Positions 1 to 11,085 of a DNA stretch of 64,000 nt are shown piece by piece (within the stretch, counting starts at the first letter, position 1; every line of letters starts with the position of its first letter). Made by a program: the position numbers and the translations under genes. Source of the DNA: Paraphysoderma sedebokerense (lineage: Eukaryota > Blastocladiomycota > Physodermatomycetes > Physodermatales > Physodermataceae); contig JAHLJZ010000010.1 of the NCBI GenBank assembly GCA_025602915.1, positions 1-64,000 on the forward strand. The letters run 5' to 3'. The notes beneath the pieces were generated by a model. It made no database searches and was not told the DNA's origin. It saw nothing but the letters and a program-made list of their open reading frames with translations.

Positions 1-1353
1 AAGATACAGTTTCCCGTTCTTATTCGAGAACATAAGTGGCAAGAAGATGATGATCGCCGTCGATTTCTCGAAAATTTAAAGGCTATGTCATCTTACATTT
101 TGTCAGCCCCATCGACACGGCCGTATACCGTTTTTGTGAAAGAGATCGATCTCAATTATCCTATATCACTTAAGGCATTCAACAAACAAATACTACCGTT
201 CCTAAATCAAACTCTCAAAAAGTTTACCAACCTCCGAAGACTATCTCTTGCTCCTTTGGACGCCAATCTGGTACGCAATGAGACGTCGATTATTGCCTTC
301 GGAGAAAGGGTTGTCGCGGTGTTGCAAGAGAACCTGCCAGTGCTGAAAAGTCTCGAATATCTATCGTTTCCATGCACTGCCGTTAGATCGTTGGGTCGAT
401 GCCTTCTAGATAAGGAGTTTGAACATGTCTGGTCAAAAATCGAAACCATTCATCTACGGCAACTGTTTGATAGAATCGATCTGGCTAGAGCTATTGTGGG
501 TTTATCACCTAATATTCAAGAAATCGACATTGGATTCAAAAAATCCAAATTTATACCTGTTATAACTACCGCTAACTGGTTCAAGTTACTCCGGAGTCGG
601 TTTTTGAGACGCATTAACTTCGCCACCATTTCATGTCAGCCGTATACCGCCATCAAGGCCACTAAAACACCGAGTGTCACGTCTCTCTCTCTATTAGTTT
701 ACCCAAATTCCAGATATTTTTGGCAGAAATGGGTATTCGAAAGTCTTCCTCACTTGACAGATTTGAAGATAACAGAATGCGAATCAGACCACCTTTTCCT
801 ATATGAATTTGACATTTCTTGGTTAAAACCGCTTCTACCCCGGCTTAGAAGCCTCACTTACGTCGGGACTGGGAATTACATACATGAATGTATTGGGATG
901 GCCCGGAATTTGGAGTCACTCAGCTTCAAGAATATTTCACTATCTGACGTGTCCTTCCTCCGCAATCTTCGCCTACTGAAAGAAGTAACTTTCGATAAAT
1001 GTGGGATTTCCAAGAAGTGTGAAATGAACTTGGCTAAATTTCTCTGCGACATGACGACACTTCAACAATTAACTGTGATTGGCTGGCATGGGCCGGAATT
1101 TTATCAATTTCTCATAGATAATATTACCCACGTCCGAATACTATCGATTGACTTCAACGAACGCAAGCCCGATTTCATCGCTTTTATGAAATTCTTAGTG
1201 AAACGTTTTCATACACATCCATATAAATCTTGGCCTCAAATAATGATCACTATTCCCGCTAAAACTCGAGCGAAGAGGGAGAAATGGTATTCTCTCGTTC
1301 CTAAATCAGCAGGAATAGTTCATTTTCGGTGTTCGCCACACCGTCTGCGATGA
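1..1353 (+). CDS. F-box/leucine-rich-like protein, 5' end outside the window
   Basis: An open frame runs from base 1 to a TGA at 1351-1353 without introns; the N-terminus, including any F-box, lies upstream of the window. It is a clear paralogue of the gene at 2242-3882: the two share long aligned blocks such as AFNKQILPF, LRRLSL and YLSFPCT in the same order. The body is a series of irregular leucine-rich units of about 25-30 residues (for example LPHLTDLKITE and LRNLRLLKEVTF), as in substrate-recognition arms of SCF ubiquitin ligases. It ends after an HFRCSPHRLR tail and lacks the acidic C-terminal extension of its neighbour. The substrate is unknown. Calling it an F-box protein rests on the paralogue, since the box itself is not visible here. 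Confidence 0.72.
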   Translation, partial: KIQFPVLIREHKWQEDDDRRRFLENLKAMSSYILSAPSTRPYTVFVKEIDLNYPISLKAFNKQILPFLNQTLKKFTNLRRLSLAPLDANLVRNETSIIAFGERVVAVLQENLPVLKSLEYLSFPCTAVRSLGRCLLDKEFEHVWSKIETIHLRQLFDRIDLARAIVGLSPNIQEIDIGFKKSKFIPVITTANWFKLLRSRFLRRINFATISCQPYTAIKATKTPSVTSLSLLVYPNSRYFWQKWVFESLPHLTDLKITECESDHLFLYEFDISWLKPLLPRLRSLTYVGTGNYIHECIGMARNLESLSFKNISLSDVSFLRNLRLLKEVTFDKCGISKKCEMNLAKFLCDMTTLQQLTVIGWHGPEFYQFLIDNITHVRILSIDFNERKPDFIAFMKFLVKRFHTHPYKSWPQIMITIPAKTRAKREKWYSLVPKSAGIVHFRCSPHRLR

Positions 1354-2241
1354 TATTAGCATAAGTATGGAAGATACTCTGGTGGTATTTGTAATAAGAC
1401 TGCTGTTTAATTCAAGATATCATTACATAGGTTGTTTTTGTTAACATGATCAGGACATGGTAATACAATTTAGCAAAACATGCAGGCCTTAGCTTACTCA
1501 TACAGCAATTGACATTAAATTCATAAAAAGTTAACAATGATGGGCCCCATCATGGCATATAGACGGGGAAGAGGCGTGTACATGTCGAAATGACTGATCT
1601 TATCGCAATCTTCATATGAACATTATAATATCGACTTATTCGGTTAAGAATTCTAGTTAATCACGAAAATGGCTCATCTTTATTCACTCAACTAAAAAAA
1701 ATAAAGTCTGGATGGAATGTGATCATGGTGGAATGAGACGCAAGCACTGATAATTGCGATCTCTTCTTAGTGGTGGGCCCAATTTTCTCTTCTTCTCGAC
1801 GTCAATTTGTTTCAGGTATGCTTTTGTGTGCTTACCATCAGCGGCAAGTTCCAATTTCTATTTCATCCTATACAGTGCCTATCCGCCGTATCTCGTTTTC
1901 TCGCTTCTTTCGATCTGTTGTTCTTCATCTCCTTATCTCCTTTTGCCTGGAGTCTGTGGGATGTCGGTGATCTGTTTACATATCATGGTGGATTTTAACG
2001 ACAACAGGTGCGCCTACATTTGAATTGTGACCTCTTTCGAGTATAAGATTTACGTAAATAAGTGTAGACAAGTGGTTTGGATGTTGGATGACAAGTTTTG
2101 TGTAATTTTGACATTCGCATGCCAAGATTGTTGACGAGGTGAAGGAATTTACAACGCGCCAGGCATTTCTTTAGTTTTCTTCTTCTCTCAAAGGACACAA
2201 ACATCCGAAATCTCTTCGATTTTGAATACAACGATACAAGT
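1354..2241. other. Intergenic region between the two F-box paralogues
   Basis: This 888-bp gap is AT-rich with a C/T-rich patch around 1790-1950. The short open frames in it do not resemble proteins or the adjacent genes. It presumably holds the 3' end of the first F-box gene and the promoter of the second. I see no RNA gene or repeat. Confidence 0.5.
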
Positions 2242-3882
2242 ATGGATACCCGAACTGGAATATCCTCTCTTGCCACCGAAATACTCTTTGAGATAACTGG
2301 CTACCTCGACAAGCGAACTTTGAAGCGCTGTTGTCGAGTTTCCCAACTTTTCTTTGACTGCTCCGCCCCCCGCCTCTGGGAACGATTATCTACCCCTCCC
2401 CCGGCTATTCCTGGAAGATATATTGGCAAGCGTGAGCACCAAAGGCTGAAGCGCTATCTCGAGAATTTAAAAATTTTATCCTCGTATCTCAAATTCGCTC
2501 CATCAACGCGACCGTATGCTTCTTTTGTTAAACAGATTGATTTCGACAATTGGCCTGTATCGCAGACAGCATTTAACAAACAAATTCTACCGTTTTTCAA
2601 TCAAAATATCCTGAAATTTACAAACCTTCGACGGCTTTCTCTTCCATCTTTGGACGCCAATCTTATACAGAATGATGACACTATCCGTACTTTCGGTGAG
2701 AAAGTTGCGAAAATGCTGGGAAAATTTTTACCGAGGTTGAAAAACCTCGAATATCTCTCATTTCCGTGTACTGATGCCCGATCGTTATGTGTTTGCTTGA
2801 CAGTGAAGGAATTTGAGCGGGCCTGGTCAAGAATCGAATGTATTCATTTGCGGCAACTGTTTGGTAGGCTCGATATCGTTGAACTCATTTTGGCTGAATC
2901 ACCAAATATCCACGAAATCGACATTGGATTCAAGAAAGCGAATTTGATGCCAGTTATCACTCCTGATGCATGGTTCAAAATGATCCACAGTCCGAGTCTC
3001 AAGCATATCAACGTTGCTGAAATTTCTTTTCCGTCAGACCCCACTATCCAGTTCCATTCAACATCCAATATCACGTCGCTATCTATATTACTGTACGAGT
3101 CTTCTGAAGAATATTGGGAAGATTGGGTCTTCGAAAGCCTCCCTAATCTGACTGACCTGGAAATCATAGAGTCTGACTATAAAGTTATGAAAATATCGAG
3201 GTGTGACATTTCTTGGGTCGAACCACTTCTGCCGAGGCTTAAAAGCCTGCGTTGCGTTGGGACTATGTATGACTTGTATCAAAGTATTGAGATGGCTCAC
3301 AATTTAGAGCACCTCGACCTTCGAGGTGTAGAGTTGGCGTCATTTCCCTACCTTCGTAACTTCCCCCGTTTGAAGGAATTGATCATCAACCAGTGTCTAC
3401 TCAAAGACGATCGCCAGATTGACATGGCTAAATTTCTCTGTCGAATCCCAACACTTCGGTGTTTGACCATCATCGACATGTTCTTCGATGCAGACTTCTA
3501 TGATTTTTTTATCAAGCATAATACCCAAATTCGAAACCTGTCGATCCACTTTGGCGAATACATGGACCGCTTTTATGGAGTGCTCAATAATACGTTACCC
3601 ACACTGTACAAAGCCCACCCTGATATATCGTGGCCTCAAATTGAAATCACTTACTCGCCTCGTGATTTTGTAGACATCCTAAAATGGAATTCGGCTAATC
3701 CTCAACTTGCTGAAATAGTCCACTTCAAGTTAGGACCTTATCGGCCATTCTGGTATGACGGATCAAGCGATGACTATTTTGGGAGTTATAGTTTGTGGGA
3801 AGACGACTTACAGAATGATAGATTATGGGACGACGACATGGGGAATGGCTACTTATGGTTTGATGAAAGCTTATTGGAATGA
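2242..3882 (+). CDS. F-box protein with leucine-rich-like repeats (546 aa)
   Basis: Single-exon gene. The N-terminal F-box spans about residues 4-45, with the hallmark pattern LATEILFEITGYL followed by CCRVSQLF and LWERL. That domain binds Skp1 and makes the protein a likely adaptor of an SCF E3 ubiquitin ligase. Residues about 90-480 form irregular leucine-rich units shared with the upstream paralogue. The last ~45 residues are acidic and aromatic, with a repeated LW(E/D)DD motif (SLWEDDL, RLWDDDM), absent from the first paralogue. The start is the first ATG before the F-box. A consensus AATAAA polyadenylation signal sits at 3897-3902, only 15 bases after the stop. The tandem arrangement implies local duplication. 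The target is unknown. Confidence 0.85.
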   Translation: MDTRTGISSLATEILFEITGYLDKRTLKRCCRVSQLFFDCSAPRLWERLSTPPPAIPGRYIGKREHQRLKRYLENLKILSSYLKFAPSTRPYASFVKQIDFDNWPVSQTAFNKQILPFFNQNILKFTNLRRLSLPSLDANLIQNDDTIRTFGEKVAKMLGKFLPRLKNLEYLSFPCTDARSLCVCLTVKEFERAWSRIECIHLRQLFGRLDIVELILAESPNIHEIDIGFKKANLMPVITPDAWFKMIHSPSLKHINVAEISFPSDPTIQFHSTSNITSLSILLYESSEEYWEDWVFESLPNLTDLEIIESDYKVMKISRCDISWVEPLLPRLKSLRCVGTMYDLYQSIEMAHNLEHLDLRGVELASFPYLRNFPRLKELIINQCLLKDDRQIDMAKFLCRIPTLRCLTIIDMFFDADFYDFFIKHNTQIRNLSIHFGEYMDRFYGVLNNTLPTLYKAHPDISWPQIEITYSPRDFVDILKWNSANPQLAEIVHFKLGPYRPFWYDGSSDDYFGSYSLWEDDLQNDRLWDDDMGNGYLWFDESLLE

Positions 3883-4438
3883 AATCACTGTAGACCAATA
3901 AAGTGATAATTCCAACTAAGCGTGACAGAAGTTAGTATATAATTAATTTTGAAACCACGGAACTTTAGTTTGCCAAACAGATTAATCCACCCTGGCACCC
4001 GGAAAGTGGTGGGTTACTTGACTGGCATGAAGGTAACGACAGTACAAGTATGTTAATAAACTGAGAATCATTTTTAAAAGTACTCAAACTTCGGCATGTG
4101 CTGTTCCTTAGTTTTGCCTATAATACTGATTTTATTCTTAAACTTATTATATTGTTAAAATATTCATTGCAATGTATAACAGTCGATGTCCATCATTCAT
4201 TTATTGAAATTCAAGAAAAAGTGCCCAATTATGTGCGGAATGTTTCCAACTTGAGAGCAGTACGGTGGACGTGGAATGTTAAGGACTCGAGACTAGAAAT
4301 AGGAAACGGATAATTTACTCGGCACCGGGTCCATGGATCTTGGCCGGCGGCCTCGCTGCCGAGCTCACAGATTGTTGAATGCTTGGATCTCCAGCAACTC
4401 ATATGCAATATCTTCGCTCTTTTCTCCACACCCAAAAT
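3883..4438. other. Intergenic region with AATAAA signal and GC-rich inverted repeat
   Basis: The region holds the AATAAA of the F-box gene at 3897-3902 and then AT-rich DNA. A sharp GC-rich patch lies at 4318-4370, just before the ArsC-like gene, with 7-bp inverted arms CTCGGCA (4318-4324) and TGCCGAG (4357-4363). No coding sequence is supported upstream of 4379. Confidence 0.5.
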
Positions 4439-4801
4439 ATGTCTGCAAATTCTAAAGCAAATTATACTATCTACTTTAACTCCTCATGTTCGAAATCTCG
4501 GGCCGCGCATGAATCACTGACTGCCAAGTTCAAGAATACTGACTACAATGTTATCAACTACCTTGAAAATCCACCTACCGCTGAAGAACTCTTAAAGCTA
4601 ATAAATATGCTGGGTCTGAACAATAATCCTGCCCCCCTTTCAAGAAATTCTAAACCTGGCGAAGTAAGAAGTGTGGACGAGGTTTTGAGCGAGATTGTCC
4701 GAGATCCCCAGAATCTACAGAGACCCATTATTGTTGATTGGAAGAACAACAGAGCTGTTATCGCTAGAAGCCCGGAGAAGGTTGACGAGATCTTGTCATG
4801 A
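4439..4801 (+). CDS. ArsC/Spx-family thioredoxin-fold protein (120 aa)
   Basis: Intronless small protein with the fingerprint of the bacterial ArsC/Spx branch of the thioredoxin fold: a short beta strand leading into CSKSRAA, where the cysteine is the usual redox or catalytic residue, then NPPTAEEL, and a C-terminal QRPIIVD...AVIARSPEKV block that matches the conserved 'RP(I/V)(I/V)' and 'IGRP' region. Bacterial relatives reduce arsenate with glutaredoxin or have no proven substrate (YfgD/YffB type). The start is taken at 4439 because the fold begins directly after it; an in-frame ATG at 4379 would add 20 residues. No targeting signal is obvious. The lack of introns and the bacterial-type family make lateral acquisition plausible, but this is inferred. 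Arsenate reduction itself is unproven. Confidence 0.8.
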   Translation: MSANSKANYTIYFNSSCSKSRAAHESLTAKFKNTDYNVINYLENPPTAEELLKLINMLGLNNNPAPLSRNSKPGEVRSVDEVLSEIVRDPQNLQRPIIVDWKNNRAVIARSPEKVDEILS

Positions 4802-4997
4802 TATGTCGAGTTTCAGTGTATGTAATATAAGCAAAATGTATTGATATTATGTAGATCGTTAGTCTGTTGTTATCGTCTATGGTCCTTGTTCAAGAGTGCA
4901 AAACCGCTTTCCCGGTTTCGAATCATTGATTACATTAAGTCTTGTTTAAACTCACTCCCTCGATTTCGGAAGAACGACTGCTTTTGCGTCTTCTGTC

Positions 4998-5490
4998 ATG
5001 TTGTCACATTTTAAACGGTACCGCCTGTTTTATGCATCCGCAATTGTCGCTCTGCCATGTATGTACGGAGGACACAAACTCCGAAGATATTTCGAAAATC
5101 AAGATGAAAGTCCGACCAACTCGCCCACTCCTACTACAGGGACTACAGAGACGTCGTCTTCTTTAACCAGGAATACAGCGCAAAATTTGAAAGTTCATAT
5201 CCAGGATGCACCGCCGAAACAGCGGGTTGATCCAATTGATAACATGCCGATTGAACAAGCGAGAGAGCTGCTGCAAACGTATTCATTTTTCTTTATTTTT
5301 TGTCTGTAACTTACAGTTATCGTCACATATGCGGATAGCACAAAGGGTAAAATAGCTCAGTGATTGACCATATCTATTTATTTATTATTTTCGTTTTCTT
5401 AGCACAACATACAAGCATTCGTCATTATTAAGAGAGCGGGAAGTGGTGGAAAATAAAATAAAAAGGGTAGAGGAAAGGATGAAATCATAA
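4998..5490 (+). CDS. Small membrane-anchored protein of unknown function (122 aa)
   Basis: Two exons, 4998-5278 and 5403-5490, join in frame across a GT..AG intron and give 122 residues. Residues about 8-24 form one hydrophobic segment (FYASAIVALPCMYGG) preceded by basic residues, suggesting an N-terminal membrane anchor, possibly mitochondrial. The middle is Ser/Thr/Pro-rich and disordered. The C-terminus (PIEQARELLQTTT, then LLREREVVENKIKRVEERM) is charged and probably coiled-coil. I do not recognise the family. The second exon supports a real gene because its frame remains helical and highly charged to the TAA. Confidence 0.6.
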
Positions 5491-5849
5491 TTTATCGAAT
5501 CGACAGAGGCTGGAGTTAGCTATATCTTTGTATATATAACAGTTGTAGATGTGATGGAAGTGGTTTAATCATATCAGTAGCAAGCTTCGCAGATTTTGTT
5601 TGTTGCCAACGTTCAATTTAACGCCGCAAAGATACTTTATTCTCCAACAACTTGCATGCAAGATCATATATATATACATGCTCTTTTAGTTCCATTCAGT
5701 TGAGAATAGTCGCAGACACATAATTCTTCAGTACGCATCCTCCCTCCCACCGAGTGTCTTCCATTCCTGTATTACACAATCCTATATCCTCCGGACATCT
5801 CCATCGCACGCTCGTAAACGATCAAGTCGCACTTACGTCGACTCTAGAA
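5491..5849. other. Intergenic region upstream of the TM9SF gene
   Basis: This 359-bp stretch is AT-rich and includes a short TATATATATA run near 5669. It probably contains the promoter and leader of the TM9SF gene. No gene or repeat is supported. Confidence 0.4.
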
Positions 5850-8438
5850 ATGAATAAATCACTATCATTCGTATTATTGATTAGTATTCTCCATATTTTG
5901 TCAACGCAAGTGCGATGTGGAGAAGATTCACACAGTTATGTTGAGGGCGAGGATGTCCTAGTATGGGTGAGTTGACCTCTTCCGTTGCCTGTTATCAATA
6001 CATGTAAAAAGATAGTCCATGATGACACTAACATGGATGTGCTTCCGTCCTGGTAATTCCTAGGTAAATACAGTAGGACCAATGGTAAGTTTTGATACAC
6101 AAGTTGCTCTGTTCTCGACAGCGGAACTGAAACGTTTGGGAATTGAGGACGCGGATGGAAATTGTCAGATTGCTAGTATGTCCATCAACATGATTATTAA
6201 CTTCATTGCTATCTGATTCTGCCACACGCTGCTGTACAACTTCTCGATATCATTCGTACTTATTAGTCAAACCGGCAGGAAACATACGAATATTACAACC
6301 TCCCTTTCTGCTTTGGGCCCAGGACTACTCAATCTCCTCATCCTAATCATCCTCAGAGAAAAGCTCTCACTATTGGAGAAGCCCTGCAAGGAATAGAACT
6401 CGTTGATTCAGGCTTCGCTTTCCGATATCGACAAGTCGAGACCAATGTCACAGTTTGCCCTAATTACTCCCTTTCAGATTCACAACTCAGAAAATTTCAC
6501 TATGCTATCAAAAATAATTATCTTTATCAAATGTATATTGATGACCTACCAATACGGGGCTGGGTAGGGCTATATAATGCCACCACGAAACAGGCGTATT
6601 TGTTTACCCATCGAGTATTCACGATTGAAGTTAATAAGGACAGAATTGTGGCAGTTGATTTAAAAAGCCAAGATCCGATAGAGGTGGTGCCCGGCCAAGA
6701 CGGAGGAACGAAGAATGTCCCTGTGGAATTTAAGTATTCAGTTCAATGGGTAGAGTCAGATGCAAAATACGAGGATCGCTTCGACAGGTACCTCGACTCT
6801 GATTTCTTTGAGCGAAAAGTAGGTAATTTGTGGTTTACTCGTTGGAAGTGGGGAGGCTGATAAACATGTTCATGATTCAATAGATTCATTGGTTTTCTAT
6901 CCTCAACAGTTTTCTCATGGTGATTTTCTTGACCGGTCTGGTCGCGATGATTCTCATGCGAGCCCTGAGGCGGGATTTTGCCAGATACGACAAGGAGCAA
7001 GGAGTTATGGATCTGGTTTGTGCTTCATCGTTCACATATCTCTTCTTGGCCAATTGTAACATGGTCAACGCAGGATCGAGATTTAGGAGATGAGTGGGGT
7101 TGGAAGAATATTCATGGCGATGTCTTTCGTTCTCCACCGAGGTTAATGCTGTTCTCTGCCCTGCTCGGAAGCGGGACTCAACTGCTTTTGATGGCGTCTA
7201 GTGTTATTCTGTTTACTATTCTTGGCCATCTCTATATTCAGTGCGTACCTCGGCTCTGTTCGACTGAATGTCTTCATCGTTCCCTCCTAACCGTGCCTCA
7301 ATCCCTAGGCGTTCTTCTATCCTTACAGCCTCCATTTTCGTTTACGCCGTAACTTCGATTCTGGCCGGTTACATTTCGGGGTCTTATTACCAGTCATATG
7401 GAGGAAAGAGTTGGATTAAGACCATGTCACTCACTGCTGGATTACTTCCTGGTGTCATCGCTTTTGTCGGCATATTGATAAATTTTGTGGCGATAGGGTA
7501 CTCCCTTACAAGAGCAATCCCAATTGGCGTTATGGTACGTATTTCTCAGCACATCAACCAAGGCAACAGAGTCCTCAACATTTTCTATGTTCAGTTTGCT
7601 CTTCTCGCAATCTTCATTTTTATGATATTCCCGCTGACTCTTCTTGGCACCATTCTGGGTCGTAATTTTTCCGTTACTTCATTCCCTTGCCGAGTCAATC
7701 CGATTCCTCGTCCAATACCGGAAAAGCAATGGTATTCCACACCTGCAGTTCTGATTCTTCTAGGAGGGATCATCCCATTCGGAAGTATCTTTATAGAAAT
7801 GTATTTTATATTCACCAGTTTCTGGCAATATAAGATATATTACGTTTACGGGTTCATGTTTCTTGTGTTGGGCATCCTTGTAATTGTGACCGCTTGTGCA
7901 ACCATTGTGGCGATTTACTTCTTTTTAAATGCGGAAGATCATCGATGGTTTGTACATTTGGGTTCGCCCTTCTTCTATTCAATTTCTTCGATGCTTGTTC
8001 CCTCAGGTAAACTTTATTATTAAATAATTTCCATCGTCAGGCATTGGATGTCGTTTTATATTGGGGGATCCGTGGCATTGTATGTGTACCTTTACTCGGT
8101 TTACTACTTTGCCGCAAAAACAACGTATGTCATTATTATATGTCTTCTTTCATTATCTTACTGGCGGCTCTAACAACTGCCTCAATCTAATCATAGGATG
8201 TTCGGGTTTTTCCAAACAACATTTTACTTTGGGTACACCGCGATCGCGTGCTTCTTGATTTTTGTCATGTTGGGTAAGTCACTTTTCTACCCGCATCGAA
8301 CTGTTTGGTGAACTGCTATGTCTGAATCGTACCAATATGGTATCAATTTATTTTTTTGGGAAATATATAGGAACTGTTGGTCACCTGGCAAGTAACATAT
8401 TCATAAAGAAAATCTATGCGAACGTAAAAATCGATTAA
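5850..8438 (+). CDS. Transmembrane 9 superfamily protein (nonaspanin), TM9SF3-like, 598 aa
   Basis: Ten exons: 5850-5966, 6064-6084, 6267-6818, 6884-7015, 7074-7240, 7309-7534, 7595-7947, 8041-8124, 8197-8273, 8371-8438. All junctions are GT..AG and in phase. Order: signal peptide ([18 protein letters not shown]), a lumenal domain with the family motifs [15 protein letters not shown] and [11 protein letters not shown], then nine predicted membrane spans with [28 protein letters not shown] and FYFGY. It ends in a short cytosolic tail, KIYANVKID, like the COPI-binding tail of the family. Such proteins cycle in Golgi and endosomes and affect sorting of membrane proteins with glycine-rich segments. 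HLYIQRSSILTA at the exon 5/6 junction points to the TM9SF3 branch rather than TM9SF2/4. Exon 2 is only 21 nt. Confidence 0.95.
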
Positions 8439-8738
8439 GTGGGGAGATTTTGAATGGAATGCGTAAATGCATGATGAGATCTGAATAAATAAATACTCTG
8501 GATGGACAGCTATTCTGTAAGGTCTTCTGGTCAAAGAGTTGATGTCAATGCAAGGTTGGCATCTTCAAGATGATAGACGTTATCAACAAGCAAACGTCAA
8601 TAAAAATTCAGTGACCGCTTGTCGAGTTGTGGTGATAAAACCAGCAATCTCGGTTATGTTTGAAGTCGATCATTGTCGTGATGCTTGTTTACATCCAAGG
8701 CGCGACATCATAAATTCAGAAGACAAGAATTATCAAGA

Positions 8739-11085
8739 ATGGGGCCTACTGCAGTTCTTATTCGAGTCTCTCGTCAGTTTTCACGTTTCAATTCCGAAAA
8801 CATAGAAAACGATCAATTTACTTCGACCCGTCCATTCGTTGCCTTCTCAGAACATGAATTGACATGCCACTTTTCCGGCAGTGGGGTTTTGCTTAAGGAC
8901 AATTTGGTTCTAACGGCGGCAAGTGAGTAACGCAAAAATTTACTGCATGAAAGAATTTTGTGTTAATTCTGCTTGGCAATTAGGTGTAGTAACACCTGTG
9001 TTGAAACAGTTGGTATGAGTTCTGTTCAGTATGTGCTCAAAGCCAGCTAGTTTAACTGTCATCGCATTCCAATGGGTTTTCGAAGAACGGCGAATTCACG
9101 AAAGAGTTAACAGCCAATTCTAATATCCAAGTATTAATTGATGGTACCGATTTCTTCCTACTAATTCCTGCGTCTCTGTCTGTTGCTTTAGCTAAGGTCG
9201 ATTTAACCTGAACAGGAAGCTACCGCTATACCGAAGTTGTATCGTTCATCGACCCACTATATTCGCGACAGTCTCTACAACAGCTCACCTTCTCTTCGTC
9301 GTCTGCTTGGTGCTTCGGATTTCCGTCAGCGACTCCACTCCCGCATGCGCATTTGTCTACCTTAGATGCGTTCGATTCGAGCAATATCAATACGACTTGT
9401 GTCATCATCCTAAGAATATTGAAATACGAAGCGTACTCTAATGTTTTGTCTTCCGACGAAACAAAGATGTTGGCAAATCAAATCCCGACACCAGGGGTTC
9501 CTGTGCATCTTGTCGGTTCCCCATACGGAATCTTGGCGCCAAAAATATTTGTAAATTGCGTGTTCGATGGGATCGTCAGCAACGTTGTGGGTCTCAATAA
9601 GCTTCATATGGACAAAGAGAATAATACAGTCCGATGGAGAAAACATCAAAACTATGGCCTTATAATATCAGATGCAATGTGTATGCCCGGAATGGAAGGC
9701 GGCGGATGCTTCGACGCTGCGACAAAACGCTTGCTAGGGGTTCGTTTCTCCTTCATTTTGAATATTCATGTATGACAGCTAAGGCAAGACATACAAAATG
9801 CAATCTGTTTTACTCACTTGAAGTCGTCGCATTCTTCAGATTGTCATCCCACCAATACGGCGCATTGATAATCAACCCTGCAACTTTTCTCTCGTAGTTC
9901 CACTGTCATCAATTCTGCCTTCCCTTCTACATGTGTTGTCTCTGCGATACAGAATTCCGGTGACACCAAGGCTTAAAAACGGAAATAGGGAAACAGTACT
10001 TGGCTGGAATTTCAATTCTATTGTTCAATTACGTATAGACAACACCTGGGCGACCGGAGTTATCGTTCATCAAAAATGTACGCTGATTTTGCTAAATTTT
10101 ATAATTGCAAGAAAAATATTAATGGCTTTACAGATGTCATTACGAATGCTCATGTATTAAGGCCTCATTTAACAGCGTTGACATCCAGCCACTATCCTTC
10201 TCTGAAAAGCGCCTTAAGTATAGATTCTTCTTACACAAACGCGGTTCGTTAAATTTCGTCAAATTATGGTCGTGCTTACTTTTGATAATAATAAAATTAT
10301 CAGTCCTTGATTCCGAATAGGATAGTATATGTCAGTCGGTCTCATTTTGACATCTGTGTTATAGAGTTGAAACATGCTGTACCAAGGGAATATGTCGCCA
10401 AATTGGTCTCAGAACAAAAGTATGCATTCTTGTCTCATGAAACCACTGTAAAAAAGGTTGACCTTTGATTCTTTAGATGGAAATCTCTTCAACCAGGTGA
10501 CCCACTCATGACGGTTGGATACGGCGTATTCCCGCCTATTTCAAGTAACCATGTTTCGTTCCATATATATTCGCTGTATGCGATAGCTAACTTTGAGACT
10601 TCAGATTTGCAAGCAAGCGTCACGAAAGGGGTATTAACTCGAACAATCAGTTCTGGTGGCAATCCAATCTTAATTATCACTTCGACTCATGTCCACCAAG
10701 GTTTGTTCTTAATTCCAATCGTTTACTACACATCTTCGAATGACGTTAAGAATTGGATATACGTACAGGTACTTCTGGTGGCGGCGTTTTTTCACCATCC
10801 GGTTATTTGTTAGGTCTCGTGGTGAATAATATACGTACCCACGACGACATTGTATATACCAAACTAAATTTTGCGATTCCTGGTATCGTGATATCAAGGG
10901 TAGTAACTCGGTTAAATGCAGTGTTGAAACGATTTGAAGGCTACGGATGCAATGATGGACCTGATCTGGAAGCTGAGACGTGGAAAGTGTGGAAAATGTT
11001 TGCATTGGATGAATCCGGGTGCAAAATTTGGGAAATGGATGATACTCGCGCCGTGGTGGATTCAGATATGAAATCAAAATTATGA
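8739..11085 (+). CDS. Peroxisomal leader-peptide-processing protease, TYSND1/DEG15-like (593 aa)
   Basis: Nine exons, about 8739-8922, 8984-9012, 9086-9143, 9216-9739, 9840-10077, 10134-10247, 10326-10419, 10477-10700, 10769-11085. Domain order is a degenerate trypsin-like half (GSGVLL, LVLTAAS, then MPGMEGGG) followed by a catalytic half with His in VITNAHVL, Asp in HFDICVIEL and Ser in GTSGGG. The C-terminus is Ser-Lys-Leu, a type 1 peroxisomal targeting signal, as in animal TYSND1. The family trims PTS2 and PTS1 beta-oxidation enzymes inside peroxisomes. The length fits TYSND1 (about 566 aa). The exon 6/7 junction is the least certain. Only one tract of this gene, its 3' end, is repeated just downstream. 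Confidence 0.88.

Noticed and set aside
1754-2023. Open plus-strand frame between the F-box paralogues, hydrophobic translation
   Set aside because: Overlapping frames in the same C/T-rich patch are all open, and none matches a known signal or membrane protein; likely compositional.
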